Positions 21,394-30,702 of a stretch of DNA of 64,000 bases are shown here, piece after piece. Source of the DNA: Branchipolynoe longqiensis. Taxonomy: Eukaryota > Annelida > Polychaeta > Phyllodocida > Polynoidae. How positions within the stretch are numbered: the first letter of the stretch is position 1; every line of letters begins with the position of its first letter. The position numbers were made by a program, and so were the translations under genes. The notes beneath the pieces were generated by a model that was not told the DNA's origin, did not search any database, and worked only from the letters and a program-made list of their open reading frames with translations. The stretch is taken from contig CM059194.1 of the NCBI GenBank assembly GCA_030323885.1, forward strand, positions 24,788,780-24,852,779. The letters are read 5' to 3'.

Positions 21394-21954
21394 TTATGAC
21401 ATATTTGTTTTTGCTCGATAATTTATTTGTTTATTTATTAGTATTTGCTTCCTTGCACAGGCTTTCCTTAATTTTTTGGAGGATGTTCCCCATTTTATTT
21501 TGTATCCTTGTTTTACTGTTTCGCCTTCACTGGCGCTGTCCAGGTACCGACCTGAGCCCCAATATGGGCATTTTGTGCATTCCCTGAATGCGTTTCCTGG
21601 AGCATTTATTAGTTTCTCCTTCAGGCTTTCGTTTTGTGTGAATTTTGCGCGGACGATGTCCTCCAGCACGTTTTCATTGGTTTTGCACCACTCTTGTGTT
21701 CTCCATATCTTCTTTGCCATTGCCTTTATCGTATATGGATTTTCAGTGTTGTCTATCATTCTCATTATGTCGTGTTTCTCATGGTATTTTGCCATTATTG
21801 AGCTGTAGTATTGCTCTGCTGATGTATATTTTTTACCATCCTTTCCAGTGATTTCACACTTGTAGAGATTGCTGAAAGGGGAGTTGTGTCCTTGGAAAGA
21901 CACTCCCCATGTGTGTTCCCTAGTTGCTGCCTTCTCAGGTGTGATTTCTGTATA
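21394..21954 (-). CDS. NADAR (YbiA-like) domain carried by the LINE
   Basis: Minus-strand open frame of about 185 codons. Seen: FQGHNSPFSNLYKCEI (the FSN-F/Y start of the NADAR fold), YTSAEQYY with the conserved glutamate, AKY, NPYTIKAMAKKI, an N-ENVLEDIVRAKFTQN-SLKEKL helix, FRECTKCPYWGSG (the WG-G motif, with S where D is common), and a C-terminal KWGTSSKKLRK helix. This spans a complete domain of about 150 residues. NADAR proteins cleave N-glycosidic or ADP-ribose-type linkages (YbiA acts on riboflavin intermediates; others reverse ADP-ribosylation). The role in a LINE is unknown. No ATG precedes the domain in frame: the frame opens after a TAG about 20 bp inside ORF1 and a GTG lies at 21901. 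So fusion to ORF1 by frameshifting, or reinitiation at a non-AUG codon, must be considered. Confidence 0.8.
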   Translation of the reverse strand, partial: YTEITPEKAATREHTWGVSFQGHNSPFSNLYKCEITGKDGKKYTSAEQYYSSIMAKYHEKHDIMRMIDNTENPYTIKAMAKKIWRTQEWCKTNENVLEDIVRAKFTQNESLKEKLINAPGNAFRECTKCPYWGSGRYLDSASEGETVKQGYKIKWGTSSKKLRKACARKQILINKQINYRAKTNMS

Positions 21955-22960
21955 TTTCTATTTTATCAAATTCGTTGGGCTTATAGATTTTTCCATTTAC
22001 CTCTATATTGCATCCTTTCATTTTGATTGACTTTATTTTTTCGTTTTTGTTCTCCATTGCAAGTGTGTACATTTGTTGTACCGTTTTCTCATTTAGCATT
22101 TCGGCTTCTGATCTGACCGGCCTCATTGTTACCTTGCTGTAGCTTTTTTTTGACTGGAGCATTTTTTTTTTCTGGAAGAGTTCTTTTTTGTGTGACTCCT
22201 TTTCCAGCTGGATTTTGATGCTCCTTGGTCTGCTTGTGATTTTTTCGGTGTTTTGGGTTTCTGTATCTTTGGTTTCCTTGTCTTTATTTTTGTCTGAGGT
22301 CTGCTCGTTGTTTTCTGTGTTTTTTTTTGGTGTTGCCTCTTTTTTCATTTTCTTTCCTAGACGGAAGGCTTTGGTCACTACCGTCCAGCCAAAATCACAG
22401 TCTGCTTCTGTTAGCATGTTTGTGACAGTTTTCTCCATGTTTTCGTCTTCTTTTTCCGGGATGCCATGTATTATGATGCTGAGTTTTTTCCCATCACTTT
22501 TTGTCGCCTCTGTTTGGGCTGTATCCGTGGGTGGCTTCCTTTTGTCCGTGGGCGCAGTCCTGGTATTGTTTATACCTTTGTTTTCATTTGTGATGTTCGT
22601 TTGTTCTTTGAGCTTCTCAAACTCAGATTTGTACCACGTGCATTCTATTTGCAACGTGTTGTATGCTACCTGTAGTGCCTGCAGTTGGTTTTGATATTCA
22701 TTGTCATTGTCGTTGTCCCTTGGTTGTGTTTTGTTTTTTCCAACATTTCCATTGTCATTTGTGCCGTTTCCGTCATTTACTTTTATATCCTTTTTGTTTT
22801 TGCCCCCCTTCGCTAATTCTTCTTTTACTGTTTGGATTACCAGTCTCACTATCTCATCCTTATTCATATGCTTATCTCCGTGTTCCGTTATTTCCACACG
22901 CTTACCTCCGTGCTCCGTTATTTCCATTTCGTTATCCTGTTTGTCGTCCTTTCCCTCCAT
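21935..22960 (-). CDS. LINE ORF1 protein (RNA-binding, RRM-like)
   Basis: Intact 341-codon frame, ATG at 22960, stop at 21935. The N-terminus is acidic and has two near-identical short repeats (EITEHGGKRV and EITEHGDKHM). A low-complexity N/D/K region with a short possible coiled coil follows (NQLQALQVAYNTLQIE). An RRM-like part comes next (KLSIIIHGIPEKEDEN, then FRLGKKMKK and RPRSIKIQLE), then a basic KKELFQKKKMLQSKKSY segment. This matches ORF1 proteins of L1, Tx1 and CR1-type elements, which bind the element RNA as a cytoplasmic particle. The IHGIPE motif is typical. Its stop overlaps the open NADAR frame by about 20 bp. Confidence 0.85.
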   Translation of the reverse strand: MEGKDDKQDNEMEITEHGGKRVEITEHGDKHMNKDEIVRLVIQTVKEELAKGGKNKKDIKVNDGNGTNDNGNVGKNKTQPRDNDNDNEYQNQLQALQVAYNTLQIECTWYKSEFEKLKEQTNITNENKGINNTRTAPTDKRKPPTDTAQTEATKSDGKKLSIIIHGIPEKEDENMEKTVTNMLTEADCDFGWTVVTKAFRLGKKMKKEATPKKNTENNEQTSDKNKDKETKDTETQNTEKITSRPRSIKIQLEKESHKKELFQKKKMLQSKKSYSKVTMRPVRSEAEMLNEKTVQQMYTLAMENKNEKIKSIKMKGCNIEVNGKIYKPNEFDKIEIYRNHT

Positions 22961-23689
22961 TTTTAACGACTGGTTATCTGTCGTAGTGTTCTAGTGAACA
23001 AATTTTTTTTTTTGGTTATGAGTATTTGTAGGGACATGAAACGTCGAAAAACGTCGAAAAACGTCGAAAAACGTCGATCGGCGGTATTACATTGAATTTT
23101 GAAATCGTTTTTCACAAATCGACGTACTGCACCTTACTGCAACAAGCAACAGCGTTCACTCAAACATAGTTTAAAAGAGAACAGGCCATAGAATCAGTGT
23201 ATACAAATACTATTTGTGTGCTGGTGAGTGACAGCTGGTGAGTGATAATAGGGGAATCTATCAGTTCACTCAACTCAACAGTGGTTTTGAGTCATTTAGA
23301 CATTATAAATCACACACACACACACCTCAACAGTAAAGCAAAGTATATGGGTGATAATATGCCATGGTACTTAGCTGTGAGTGATGGTACATTCGTTGTA
23401 CCAGGGGATACAAATCCTGGCAATCCGTAGCCTTGTTTTCGCCGTTTTCGGCGATTCCCGCCGTACCTAACGGTCGATAGGGATGTTTTGTTTTTGTTTT
23501 TAGTGTATTCCTGCTTACAGGTCTATCCTGTAGTATCCTGGGATGTTTGTATAGTATCCTGGGATGTTTATGAGGAAAATCCGCTTAGTCTTGGGTTTTT
23601 ATGCACACTTTAGTATATTGGATTCGCGATAATCAGCGTCCGCGTAAGATTAGCGTACACTCACGGTCGCCATTACTCACTATCACTTG
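22961..23689 (-). promoter_or_regulatory. LINE 5' leader with ACGTCGAAAA repeats
   Basis: Untranslated region of about 730 bp, expected to contain an internal promoter. A 10 bp unit ACGTCGAAAA is repeated about 3.7 times at 23041-23078, followed by CGATCGG. No conserved ORF is present. The right limit is set by the resumption of SINE-A2 at 23690. Confidence 0.55.
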
Positions 23690-23757
23690 TCATTATTAGG
23701 ATAGGGTAAGGAGCAGTGGAATGAGGAAGACCAATTATCCGCGATTTAAATTAAACA
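23690..23757 (+). mobile_element. SINE-A2, right part
   Basis: CATTATTAGGATAGGG, then AGGAGCAGTGGAATGAGGAA and ATCCGCGATT. This is the continuation of the SINE broken at 17861. Confidence 0.75.
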
Positions 23758-23784
23758 GCTAATGTAAAACAACAAAAATAACAA

Positions 23785-23850
23785 ATATATATATATATGT
23801 ATGTATGCTTGGGATAGTTCCTGTTTCCCTCACTTCACTATATAAGTTGC

Positions 23851-23895
<45 letters not shown>
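23785..23895. repeat. (TA)n microsatellites
   Basis: Two runs, near 23787-23800 and 23860-23895. Confidence 0.9.
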
Positions 23896-23896
<1 letters not shown>

Positions 23897-24264
23897 CACA
23901 TGCAGAGTACTATACATCATCTGATGTAGCATAAGATTATGTGAATGTACTCTTCAACAGTAGAGGAGGCTCATCGGGTGCGTTTGCCTAACTGTTTGTT
24001 GCGCCACGTGATCCGGTGATTCATTGGTAAAGAGGAGAAATTGTGGGTGGGTGGGTAGGTGGGTGGGTGAAATGTCAAGAGGTATGCAACTGCTAAATAT
24101 GTGTGGACATTTGTTGTGCATGCAAATAACTATTGTTTATCTGATGTTAGAATTCGCCCCCCGGAAAAGTGAAGATGCATTTTGATTATTTTTAAAGGAT
24201 TATAATGCTAAAGATACTGAGTATCATATCATGCCTATGATTGTTAAGGAGTTGGGTGCTTTGA

Positions 24265-24830
24265 AGTTATGGTATTGTAGTAGTCTGCACTGACCTCTCA
24301 GGCAAGTAACCACATAGACAGGTAAGCATGGGTAGTGTGTTGATATCAGGGAGCCTAGGTGGTGTAATGGGTTAGCACACTAGGCCGGAATGCAAAGAGA
24401 TGTGGGTTTGAGTCCCACTCTAGGCACAATATTTTCCATTTTCATCACCCCCATGACACTGGTGCTGTGACCATGATCCTGTACAAGCTATGTGCTGTAT
24501 GGTTGTTGAACCTACCCTGTTGTAGTTGGTAGTGTCATGTGCTTTATTGCCTTGTAGTATTGTAATTAAGGTAAAAGTGTGTGGTTTTTTTGACTTACAA
24601 TTTCCTGTGGGGTCGGGTGTAGTTGTCTGCACTGTACCTCGTCAGGCTAGTAACCACACATGGATCAGGTAGAGTGGGGGTAGTGGGTTTGGTGAGTTCT
24701 TAGGGAGCGCTGGAGGTGTTGGTGAGATGGTTAGCACACTGGCCCTGGAATGCAAAGAGATGTGGGGGTTCGAGTGGCCGGCCTATGGTGCAATATTTCT
24801 GTTCATTTTCATGTCACCACCACTTGATTA
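24265..24830 (+). mobile_element. SINE-B tandem dimer, plus strand
   Basis: Monomers at about 24275 and 24615 (342 bp apart). Each has a CCTC-TCAGGC segment, a tRNA-Gln-like block (GTGTAATGGGTTAGCACACT in the first) and CAATATTT followed by CATTTTCAT. The second copy carries many one-base insertions of G or T, unlike the first. Confidence 0.75.
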
Positions 24831-25780
24831 GTATTTGGTTTTTTAAGATGTTGGTGTACTAACTTTTTTGATGTATAGGTGAGTGTCCTGTGCGTGTCAA
24901 AAGGTGATTACTCTTCTTTTTGGGTGGTTGTCCATTGAACGATTGACTTTACTATAAACTTGCTACGGAAATGTCGGTTTACATCTGGTAATGTAACAGG
25001 GTAATAGTGACGATTTCTTAAAAACAATTGTAGGTGGTTTCTATTTGGGTGGGGATTATGTAATCAATTTAATAAAAAAAGATGAGGTTTGTGGTATCCT
25101 GAGCAAATGCATAATCAGATAATATGTTGATCGTGACAATGGATAAAGTTTTGTCCCATATTGCTTAACACCTTTTGAGACAGTCTCATATATATATATA
25201 TATATTTATTTGTATGTATATACATAATTGTTGGCGCGAGTGGTGCAGGCATGTAAGATGCAACAAGGTGGCGCCACCAGACCAGTAGAGTACTGCAGGA
25301 TTATCACTTAATATGGAACAACCACTAGATCACTGGTGGAGTGTCAGATAAGTTCCTCGATAATCGCTTTCCAGATAATTATACTCGCTTAATTGCTTAT
25401 ACAGCACATATTATATACATTATTGTATAAATATATGACATTAGATGTTACCAGGACGTAATACCCCAACAAATAACATACTATTCGATGCAAACAACAA
25501 ACACAATAATTTATATAAATAGCTATATAATGAAGTATACTATCTGTATATAATAATGAGATTTGATAAATCACGATATTGACTATAATTTCTTCTTTTA
25601 ATTAATATGCATATAATATATATATAATAATTGTATTCTACCTCGATATTAATGCATATAAATACTAGATATTTCAGACAGCAAACAAATAATAAATATA
25701 GTAATTGTCAGCGATAAATATGTAGCAATCCTTCATAACAGAATTGATCACAGAATAACAATACTAGTTTCGAGTTATTT
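24831..25780. other. No gene recognised; AT-rich
   Basis: Contains a (TA)n run at 25188-25206. A short SINE-A tail remnant (ATGACATTAGATGTTACCAGGACGTAA) lies near 25435-25465 and a CAAGGTGGCGCCACCAGACC segment near 25264. No protein or RNA gene is evident. Confidence 0.45.
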
Positions 25781-25791
25781 CTCCCTATTGC

Positions 25792-26424
25792 CAGAGAGCG
25801 TGTATATAAACAGATGAGAGGGACAACTCCCATACTAGACCGTGTAACAGCTGCCGACTGTGGCGCTCCAAGTGGTGGTTGTTGAACAGTATATGACACA
25901 GCTGTCAAACTCAAGGCATTGTCAATGGCCTTGAGCAATCTTCGTACAGAAAAAGTGAAATATCTCTAAAACTACACCACATAGAAACAAACTGTTTGGA
26001 ACACATATAGAAAACATATTTAACGATGAGACTATATTAAATTCACATGGCTAGGGTTCTGTATTTCTATTAATTTTGAATAAAATACACGTTTTGCACT
26101 ACCCGTACGGCAAACTCAAGGCATTGTCAATGGCGGTGAGCAATCTTCATACAGAAAACGTTAAATATCTCTAAAACTACACCACATAGAAACAAACCGC
26201 TTGGAACACATATAGAAAACATGTTTACTAAAAGGACTATATTAAATTGATAAGGTTAGGCTTCTGCATTTCTATTAATTTTGAATAAAAACAAATGTTT
26301 TGCACTGCGCGTAACGGCAAACTCAAAGCTTGTTCAACACTAACCGCCAGGAACGCCACTGTAGCCTGTGTTACCGATTTTCGCGAGAGTTGTCCCTCTC
26401 ATCTGTTTATATACACGCTCTCTG
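25792..26424. mobile_element. hAT-like MITE M4 with tandem core monomers
   Basis: Terminal inverted repeats of about 40 bp, starting CAGAGAGCGTGTATATAAAC at 25792 with the complement ending at 26424. The flanks are CTATTGC at 25785-25791 and 26425-26431 (7 bp; hAT normally 8). The interior has two tandem copies of the 205 bp monomer, from 25906 and 26111, plus the start of a third near 26320. Confidence 0.75.
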
Positions 26425-26453
26425 CTATTGCATAGGCACTTATGTTGGTTATT

Positions 26454-26766
26454 GGAGTTGTAGGTCCTGGTAACATCTAACGTCATATCAGGACGGGTAC
26501 CGGACTTGTGACAGTGCACACTCAAGGTGATATTATAGTGCTGCCACACTGGGAAACCAGGGTGCCAGCACCATGACCTGATGTCCCAGTCTCATTATCC
26601 TGACACTGAGCTAACCAGTACCTGCCCTATCCTATTAATGCCGAGTGCCAGCCTAGGAAGCGACAAGTATAAATGTTGTACATCATTGGTTTGACTCGAC
26701 CGGGAATAAAACTCCCGACCTTCCTCGTGGGGAGCCTGCGCTCTACCGGTTTGGCCACCGCGTCCG
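26454..26766 (-). mobile_element. SINE-A (head type 2), minus strand
   Basis: From GTCCTGGTAACATC (tail) to CGGTTTGGCCACCGCGTCCG (head). The body includes a GTGCCAGCACCATGACCTGA segment. Confidence 0.85.
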
Positions 26767-26821
26767 GTTTATAATCGCTTACACACACACAAAACATAAA
26801 TGTGGCCGCAGTTGATTATTG

Positions 26822-26876
26822 TTGGTTCTTGAAGTTTTACGTCCTGCCAACATCTAAGGTCATATCAGGACGGGGC
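26822..26876 (-). mobile_element. SINE-A tail fragment
   Basis: GAAGTTTTACGTCCTGCCAA, then AAGGTCATATCAGGACG. Only the last 55 bp of the SINE is present. Confidence 0.7.
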
Positions 26877-27027
26877 AGTTGGTTGTTGGCATGGAGATTA
26901 CAATGAAACCTTCCCATCTTGCCCACACAGACAGGTTGGAATGCACTTATCAGAAAACAACACACCCTACCACCAAAGTCAACGAGAAATATACAAGATT
27001 AAGTCGAGCCTTCTCCTCTCGACCAGA

Positions 27028-27352
27028 CGGGATGGCCGAATGAGTTAGAGCGGCCGTCTCCCGTGCTGGTAGATCGTGGGGTCGAACCCTGGTCGAGTCA
27101 AACCAATGACTTACAAATGTATACTTGTCGCTTCCTAGCCAGGTGCTCGGCATTATTAGGATAGGGCAAGGACTGGTGTGCTCAGTGTCAGGATAATGTG
27201 ACTGAGTGGGATACCAGGTTATGGTGCCGATGGCCTGGTTTCCCAGTGAGTCAGCACTATAAAGTCGCCATGTGTGCGCACTGTCACAAGTCGGTATGCG
27301 TCCTGATATGACCTTAGATGTTGCTAGGATGTAAAACAACAACAAACAAACA
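27028..27352 (+). mobile_element. SINE-A (head type 1), full length
   Basis: GACGGGATGGCCGAATGAGT head, GGGGTCGAACCCTGGTCGAG B-box region, complete body, and an (ACAA)n tail at 27336-27352. Confidence 0.88.
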
Positions 27353-27375
27353 ACAACATCCTACAGGAAGCTCAC

Positions 27376-28062
27376 ACGGACGGGATGGCCGACTGGATAC
27401 AGGGCTCATTTCCCATGCGGGAGGTGTTGGGTTCAACCCACGTGGCCACATCTAACCGAAGACTTAGACTTACAAAGTCAGTAGGTGTCGCTACCTTGCC
27501 TGTTACTCGGAATTTCTAGGACAGGGAAAGCTTCTGGAGTTGGTTCATTGTCAGCATTCGGTGACTGAGTGGGATATCAGGTCATGGTGCTGCTGGTGGC
27601 ACAGTGGTTCATTGTCAGCATTCAGTGACTGAGTGGGATATCAGGTCATGGTGCTGCTGGTGGCACAGTGGTTCATTGTCAGCATTCTGTGACTGAGTGG
27701 GATATCGGGTCATGGTGCTGCTGGTGGCACAGTCATTCACTGTCGGAATTTGGGGACTGAGTGGGATATCGGCTCATGGTGCTGCTGGTGGCACAGTGGT
27801 TCATTGTCAGCATTCGGTGACTGAGTGGGATATCGGGTCATGGTCCTGCTGGTGGCACAGTGGTTCATTGTCAGCATACGGTGACTGAGTGGGATATCGG
27901 GTCATGGTGCTGCTGGTGGCACAGTCATTCACTGTCGGAATTCGGGGACTGAGTGGGATATCGGGTCATGGTGCTGCTGGAGGCATAGTGGTTCATTGTC
28001 ATCATTCAGTGATGGAGAGGGATATCGGGTCATGGTGCTGCTGGTAGCAGAGTGGTTCAGAG
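27376..28062 (+). repeat. SINE-derived 64 bp minisatellite
   Basis: A tRNA-headed SINE relative (GGGATGGCCGACTGGATACA, GGTTCAACCC) leads into eight tandem 64 bp units from 27541. Each has GTCAGCATTCGGTGACTGAG and GTCATGGTGCTGCTGGTGGC. The unit is the central body of SINE-A. Units 4 and 7 share GTCGGAATT in place of GTCAGCATT, 192 bp apart, which shows a three-unit higher-order step. The 64 bp period is not a multiple of three, so no repeated protein is implied. Confidence 0.85.
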
Positions 28063-28064
28063 TG

Positions 28065-28374
28065 CATCCTAGCAACATCTAAGGTAATATCAGAACGAGT
28101 ACCGACTTGTGACAGTGCACACTCATGGCGACTTCAATAGTGCTGCCTCATTAGGAGACTAAGCAGCTGGCATCATGACCCGATATCCCACACAGTCACA
28201 TTATCCTGATATTGAGCTAACCAGTCCTTGCCCTATCCTATTAATGCTGAGCGCCAGGCTAGGAATGAACATGTATATCAATTTTATAAGTCATTTGTTT
28301 GACACGGCTCGGATTCGAACTCCCAACCTTCCGTACGGGAAGCCTTCGCTCTACCGATTCGGCGACCGCGTCCG
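28065..28374 (-). mobile_element. SINE-A (head type 2), minus strand
   Basis: Begins at the tail (CCTAGCAACATCTAAGGTAA) and ends at the head (CTACCGATTCGGCGACCGCG). Confidence 0.85.
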
Positions 28375-28576
28375 GTGACGGCTGGCAGTCTTGGTGATAT
28401 GAAGGGAGATTAGGCCGGGCATATGACCAGAGTGGGGGGCATGCGATTTACCTGTAACTACACATCCACCTCCCACCGCTAGCCTTCGTACACAATGTAA
28501 AAATATAAATTATAAATCCATCTTTCCGCCACCGTGGGTGCAATGAATACATTCTCACAGCTTTGATGGTGTACCT

Positions 28577-29399
28577 CATCATCATCATCATCATGCTGCC
28601 GGTCGCGATGCGACAAAGACTGCTTTCATTACTTGACTGCCGCTCTCCATTTAGCTCTCTGCTGTGAGAGTGATGTCCATGAGTCGGTCTTAATGTCTCT
28701 CAGCTTCAGGTTTCTCTTGATGGTATCCTTGAACCGGAGACGGGGGCGCCCTCTCTTTCTGTAGCCAGAAGACAGTTGAGAGTAGAGGATCTGCTTTGGT
28801 AGCCTGTCTGATGACATCCTCATGAGGTGTCCAGTCCACCGGAGATTCTTTTTGATCAGAAGATCTTCCATAGAGGGCAGCCCCGACCTTTTGAGTATTT
28901 CCTTATTTGTCACTTTGTCCTTCCAGGTTAGCCTCATGATTGAACGCAGATGTCGCATAATGAAGGCATGCAGCTTTTTCACCTGTTGTCTGTACACTGT
29001 CCAGGCCTTGGCTCTGTATAGTAGGGTGGATAGCACGATTGCACGGTAGATCTTCCCTTTGACCCGAATGGACACATGGTGGTTGTTCCAGAGTCTCTGC
29101 CATAGTCGGCTGAAAGATGCGCTAGCCATGGCCATCCTCCTCTGTATTTCAGCATCAATGCGTCCATCACTTGATATAGTGCTTCCGAGGTAGGTGAATT
29201 CCGGAACAGAGTTCAGCTTGTTTCCGTCAACCATGATATCCTCCTCTCGGGTTCTTGTAGAGTTGGGTTGGTACAGCACCTCCGTCTTCTTGATCTTAAT
29301 CTTCAGGCCAAACTTCTTTGATGCATCAGAGGAAGCGTTCACTATTTTCTGGATCTCTTCAGCAGAGTGGACAACTAGTGCACTGTCATCTGCGACCAG
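28577..29399 (-). mobile_element. RTE-like LINE, 5'-truncated at the RT catalytic box
   Basis: Minus-strand RT C-terminal part, open from the VADDSALVV catalytic box to LSQQRAKWRAAVK (stop near 28629). Motifs: KFGLKIKIKKTEVLY, FTYLGSTISSDGRIDAEIQR, KLHAFIMRHLRSIMRLTWKD and RWTGHLMRM, RGRPRLRF. The 3' end is a short (ATG)n tail, usual for RTE-type elements. TGGTGTACCT at 28567-28576 and 29400-29409 is a 10 bp target duplication. The upstream ATG in the flank is accidental. The frame is undamaged over about 255 codons, so the insertion is fairly young. Confidence 0.85.
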
Positions 29400-29422
29400 T
29401 GGTGTACCTAATGATATAATAA

Positions 29423-29757
29423 TGACAGGATGGGATGGCTGAATGAGCTGAGCCTTCCTCTCCCGTTTTGGTACATCGTGGGATTCGAACTCACTGGTTC
29501 GAACCCTAGTCAAGTTAAATCAATGACTTAAAAGTTGATACTTGTCGCTTCCTGGCCAGGCAATCGGCATTATTAGGATAGCGAAAGGATTGGTTGGCTC
29601 TGTGTCAGGATAATGTGAATGAGTGGGATATCAGGTCATGGTGTTGGTGGCCTGGTCTCCCAGTGGGGCAGCACTATCAAGTTGTCATGAGTGTGTATTG
29701 TCACAAGTCGGTACCCATCCTGGCATGACCTTAGTTAGATGTTGCCAGGACGTACAA
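29423..29757 (+). mobile_element. SINE-A (head type 1, doubled B-box)
   Basis: ACAGGATGGGATGGCTGAAT head, two B-box-like segments (GGGATTCGAACTC and GGTTCGAACCCTAG), complete body and tail CCAGGACGTACAA. Confidence 0.85.
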
Positions 29758-29784
29758 CTGCTGCCATCTACTGCATGCGGCTAG

Positions 29785-30640
29785 CTTGATTGATTGATTG
29801 ATTGGTGGTTGCTTTACGCCATGTTGGCAGCATAGGCCATATTCACGGCGAGAAATGTTTGTTTTTTGTTCAAACCATCACTTTTTCATGTAAAAGCAGA
29901 CAATCAATTATGTGCCAATAGACACTCATTAAATTAGAAAGCTCACAATCATATATTTGTGGTCAAGGGAAACAAATTCCCATAGAAAAGGAAAAGTTTT
30001 ATTAATAATTGATAGAATCTATTTAGTTAACTATATGAGGTGGTACAACCCAGCTGCCCTCAAAAAGGCAAAAATGTTTTCCTGTTTTACCTTAGTAAAA
30101 AGGTCATGCATACTGTCTGCAGTGTAGAACTGTTGGCGCAGGGCCAAAAAATCAACAAAACTTAGTCAAATGTGTTTGAGTGTCAGCGGGGATTGACACC
30201 CAATACATTCAGGGGGAAGTTCCCCCTTGAGCAGAAAAGCATGTGTAAGCCATGAGTGGCCAATACGGCAGTGGCTAAGGACCACTTGGTCCTGCCGACC
30301 CCCCGCATGAGTCTGTGGTGGCCTTCCCACAGATGGTTCAATTTCTTTAAGTTTATTAATGTTTTCATCCCACTCATGTTGCCATTTGGATTTTATGTGG
30401 GTGGCTAATAGTGGTTTCAGATCAGAGTGAGGGATCAGACACGATGCGGCTAGCATAACCTCCCCCCAAGGAAGTTGACGAGGGACCTGGCAGGGTAGGG
30501 GCGGGTCACTTGATCGTGGATGCCGCGGTGAGCGGAGACAAGTGATAAAGACGTGTGGAAGCAAACATACTCGTTCCTCCTTGCTTGGGGGGTCTACTAC
30601 GTGAAGATCAAGTCCCGGGGGGCCAGCAAGGACCAACAGG
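29785..30640 (-). mobile_element. I-clade (Nimb-like) LINE 3' fragment
   Basis: Minus strand: a C-terminal ORF2 region with HIKSKWQHEWDENINKLKEI, VVLSHCRIGHSWLTHAFLL and GELPPECIGCQSPLTLKHI (30166-30636). Further in the same element are RQQFYTADSMHDLF-type residues, with a stop and a frame change between. The 3' end is a (CAAT)n tail at 29785-29805, seen as TTGATTGATTGATTGATTGG. This C-terminal signature (H-x-R-x-GH-x-x-LTH, then a C-x-x-C) follows the RNase H domain in I-type elements. Confidence 0.75.
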
Positions 30641-30702
30641 TGCCATAGAACTTAGAAGCCTCAGTATATATAGCATTGTGGGCTACGACTCCAGTGTTTG
30701 AA

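Larger units (their letters stand above)
17862..23689 (-). mobile_element. Non-LTR retrotransposon (CR1/Jockey-like) with NADAR domain
   Basis: Minus-strand LINE of about 5.8 kb. Order 5' to 3': leader (23689-22961), ORF1 (22960-21935), NADAR domain ORF (about 21954-21394), spacer, APE-type endonuclease and RT (about 21106-18258), 3' UTR, poly(A) of 23 residues (17884-17862). Endonuclease and RT motifs fit the CR1/L2/Jockey group. Several frameshifts and a stop make the enzyme ORF inactive. Its flanks are two halves of one SINE-A2, which fixes both ends to within a few bases. A clear target duplication is not visible. Confidence 0.88.

Noticed and set aside
21394..21954. NADAR ORF as an independent host gene
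   Set aside because: It lies exactly between ORF1 and the endonuclease of one LINE, same strand, with no introns, promoter or separate poly(A) signal, so it is treated as part of the element. An ancient capture remains possible.
18038..22994. Many plus-strand open frames with hydrophobic residues in the LINE
   Set aside because: They are antisense shadows of the minus-strand LINE genes. The Phe/Val/Leu content reflects antisense of Lys/Asn-rich coding.
27541..28055. Regular 64 bp repeats as a CRISPR-like array
   Set aside because: Units are contiguous with no variable spacers, and they derive from a SINE in a eukaryotic genome.
30166..30636. 156-residue minus-strand frame as a host gene
   Set aside because: The sequence has the C-terminal signature of I-clade LINE proteins and is followed by a (CAAT)n LINE tail.
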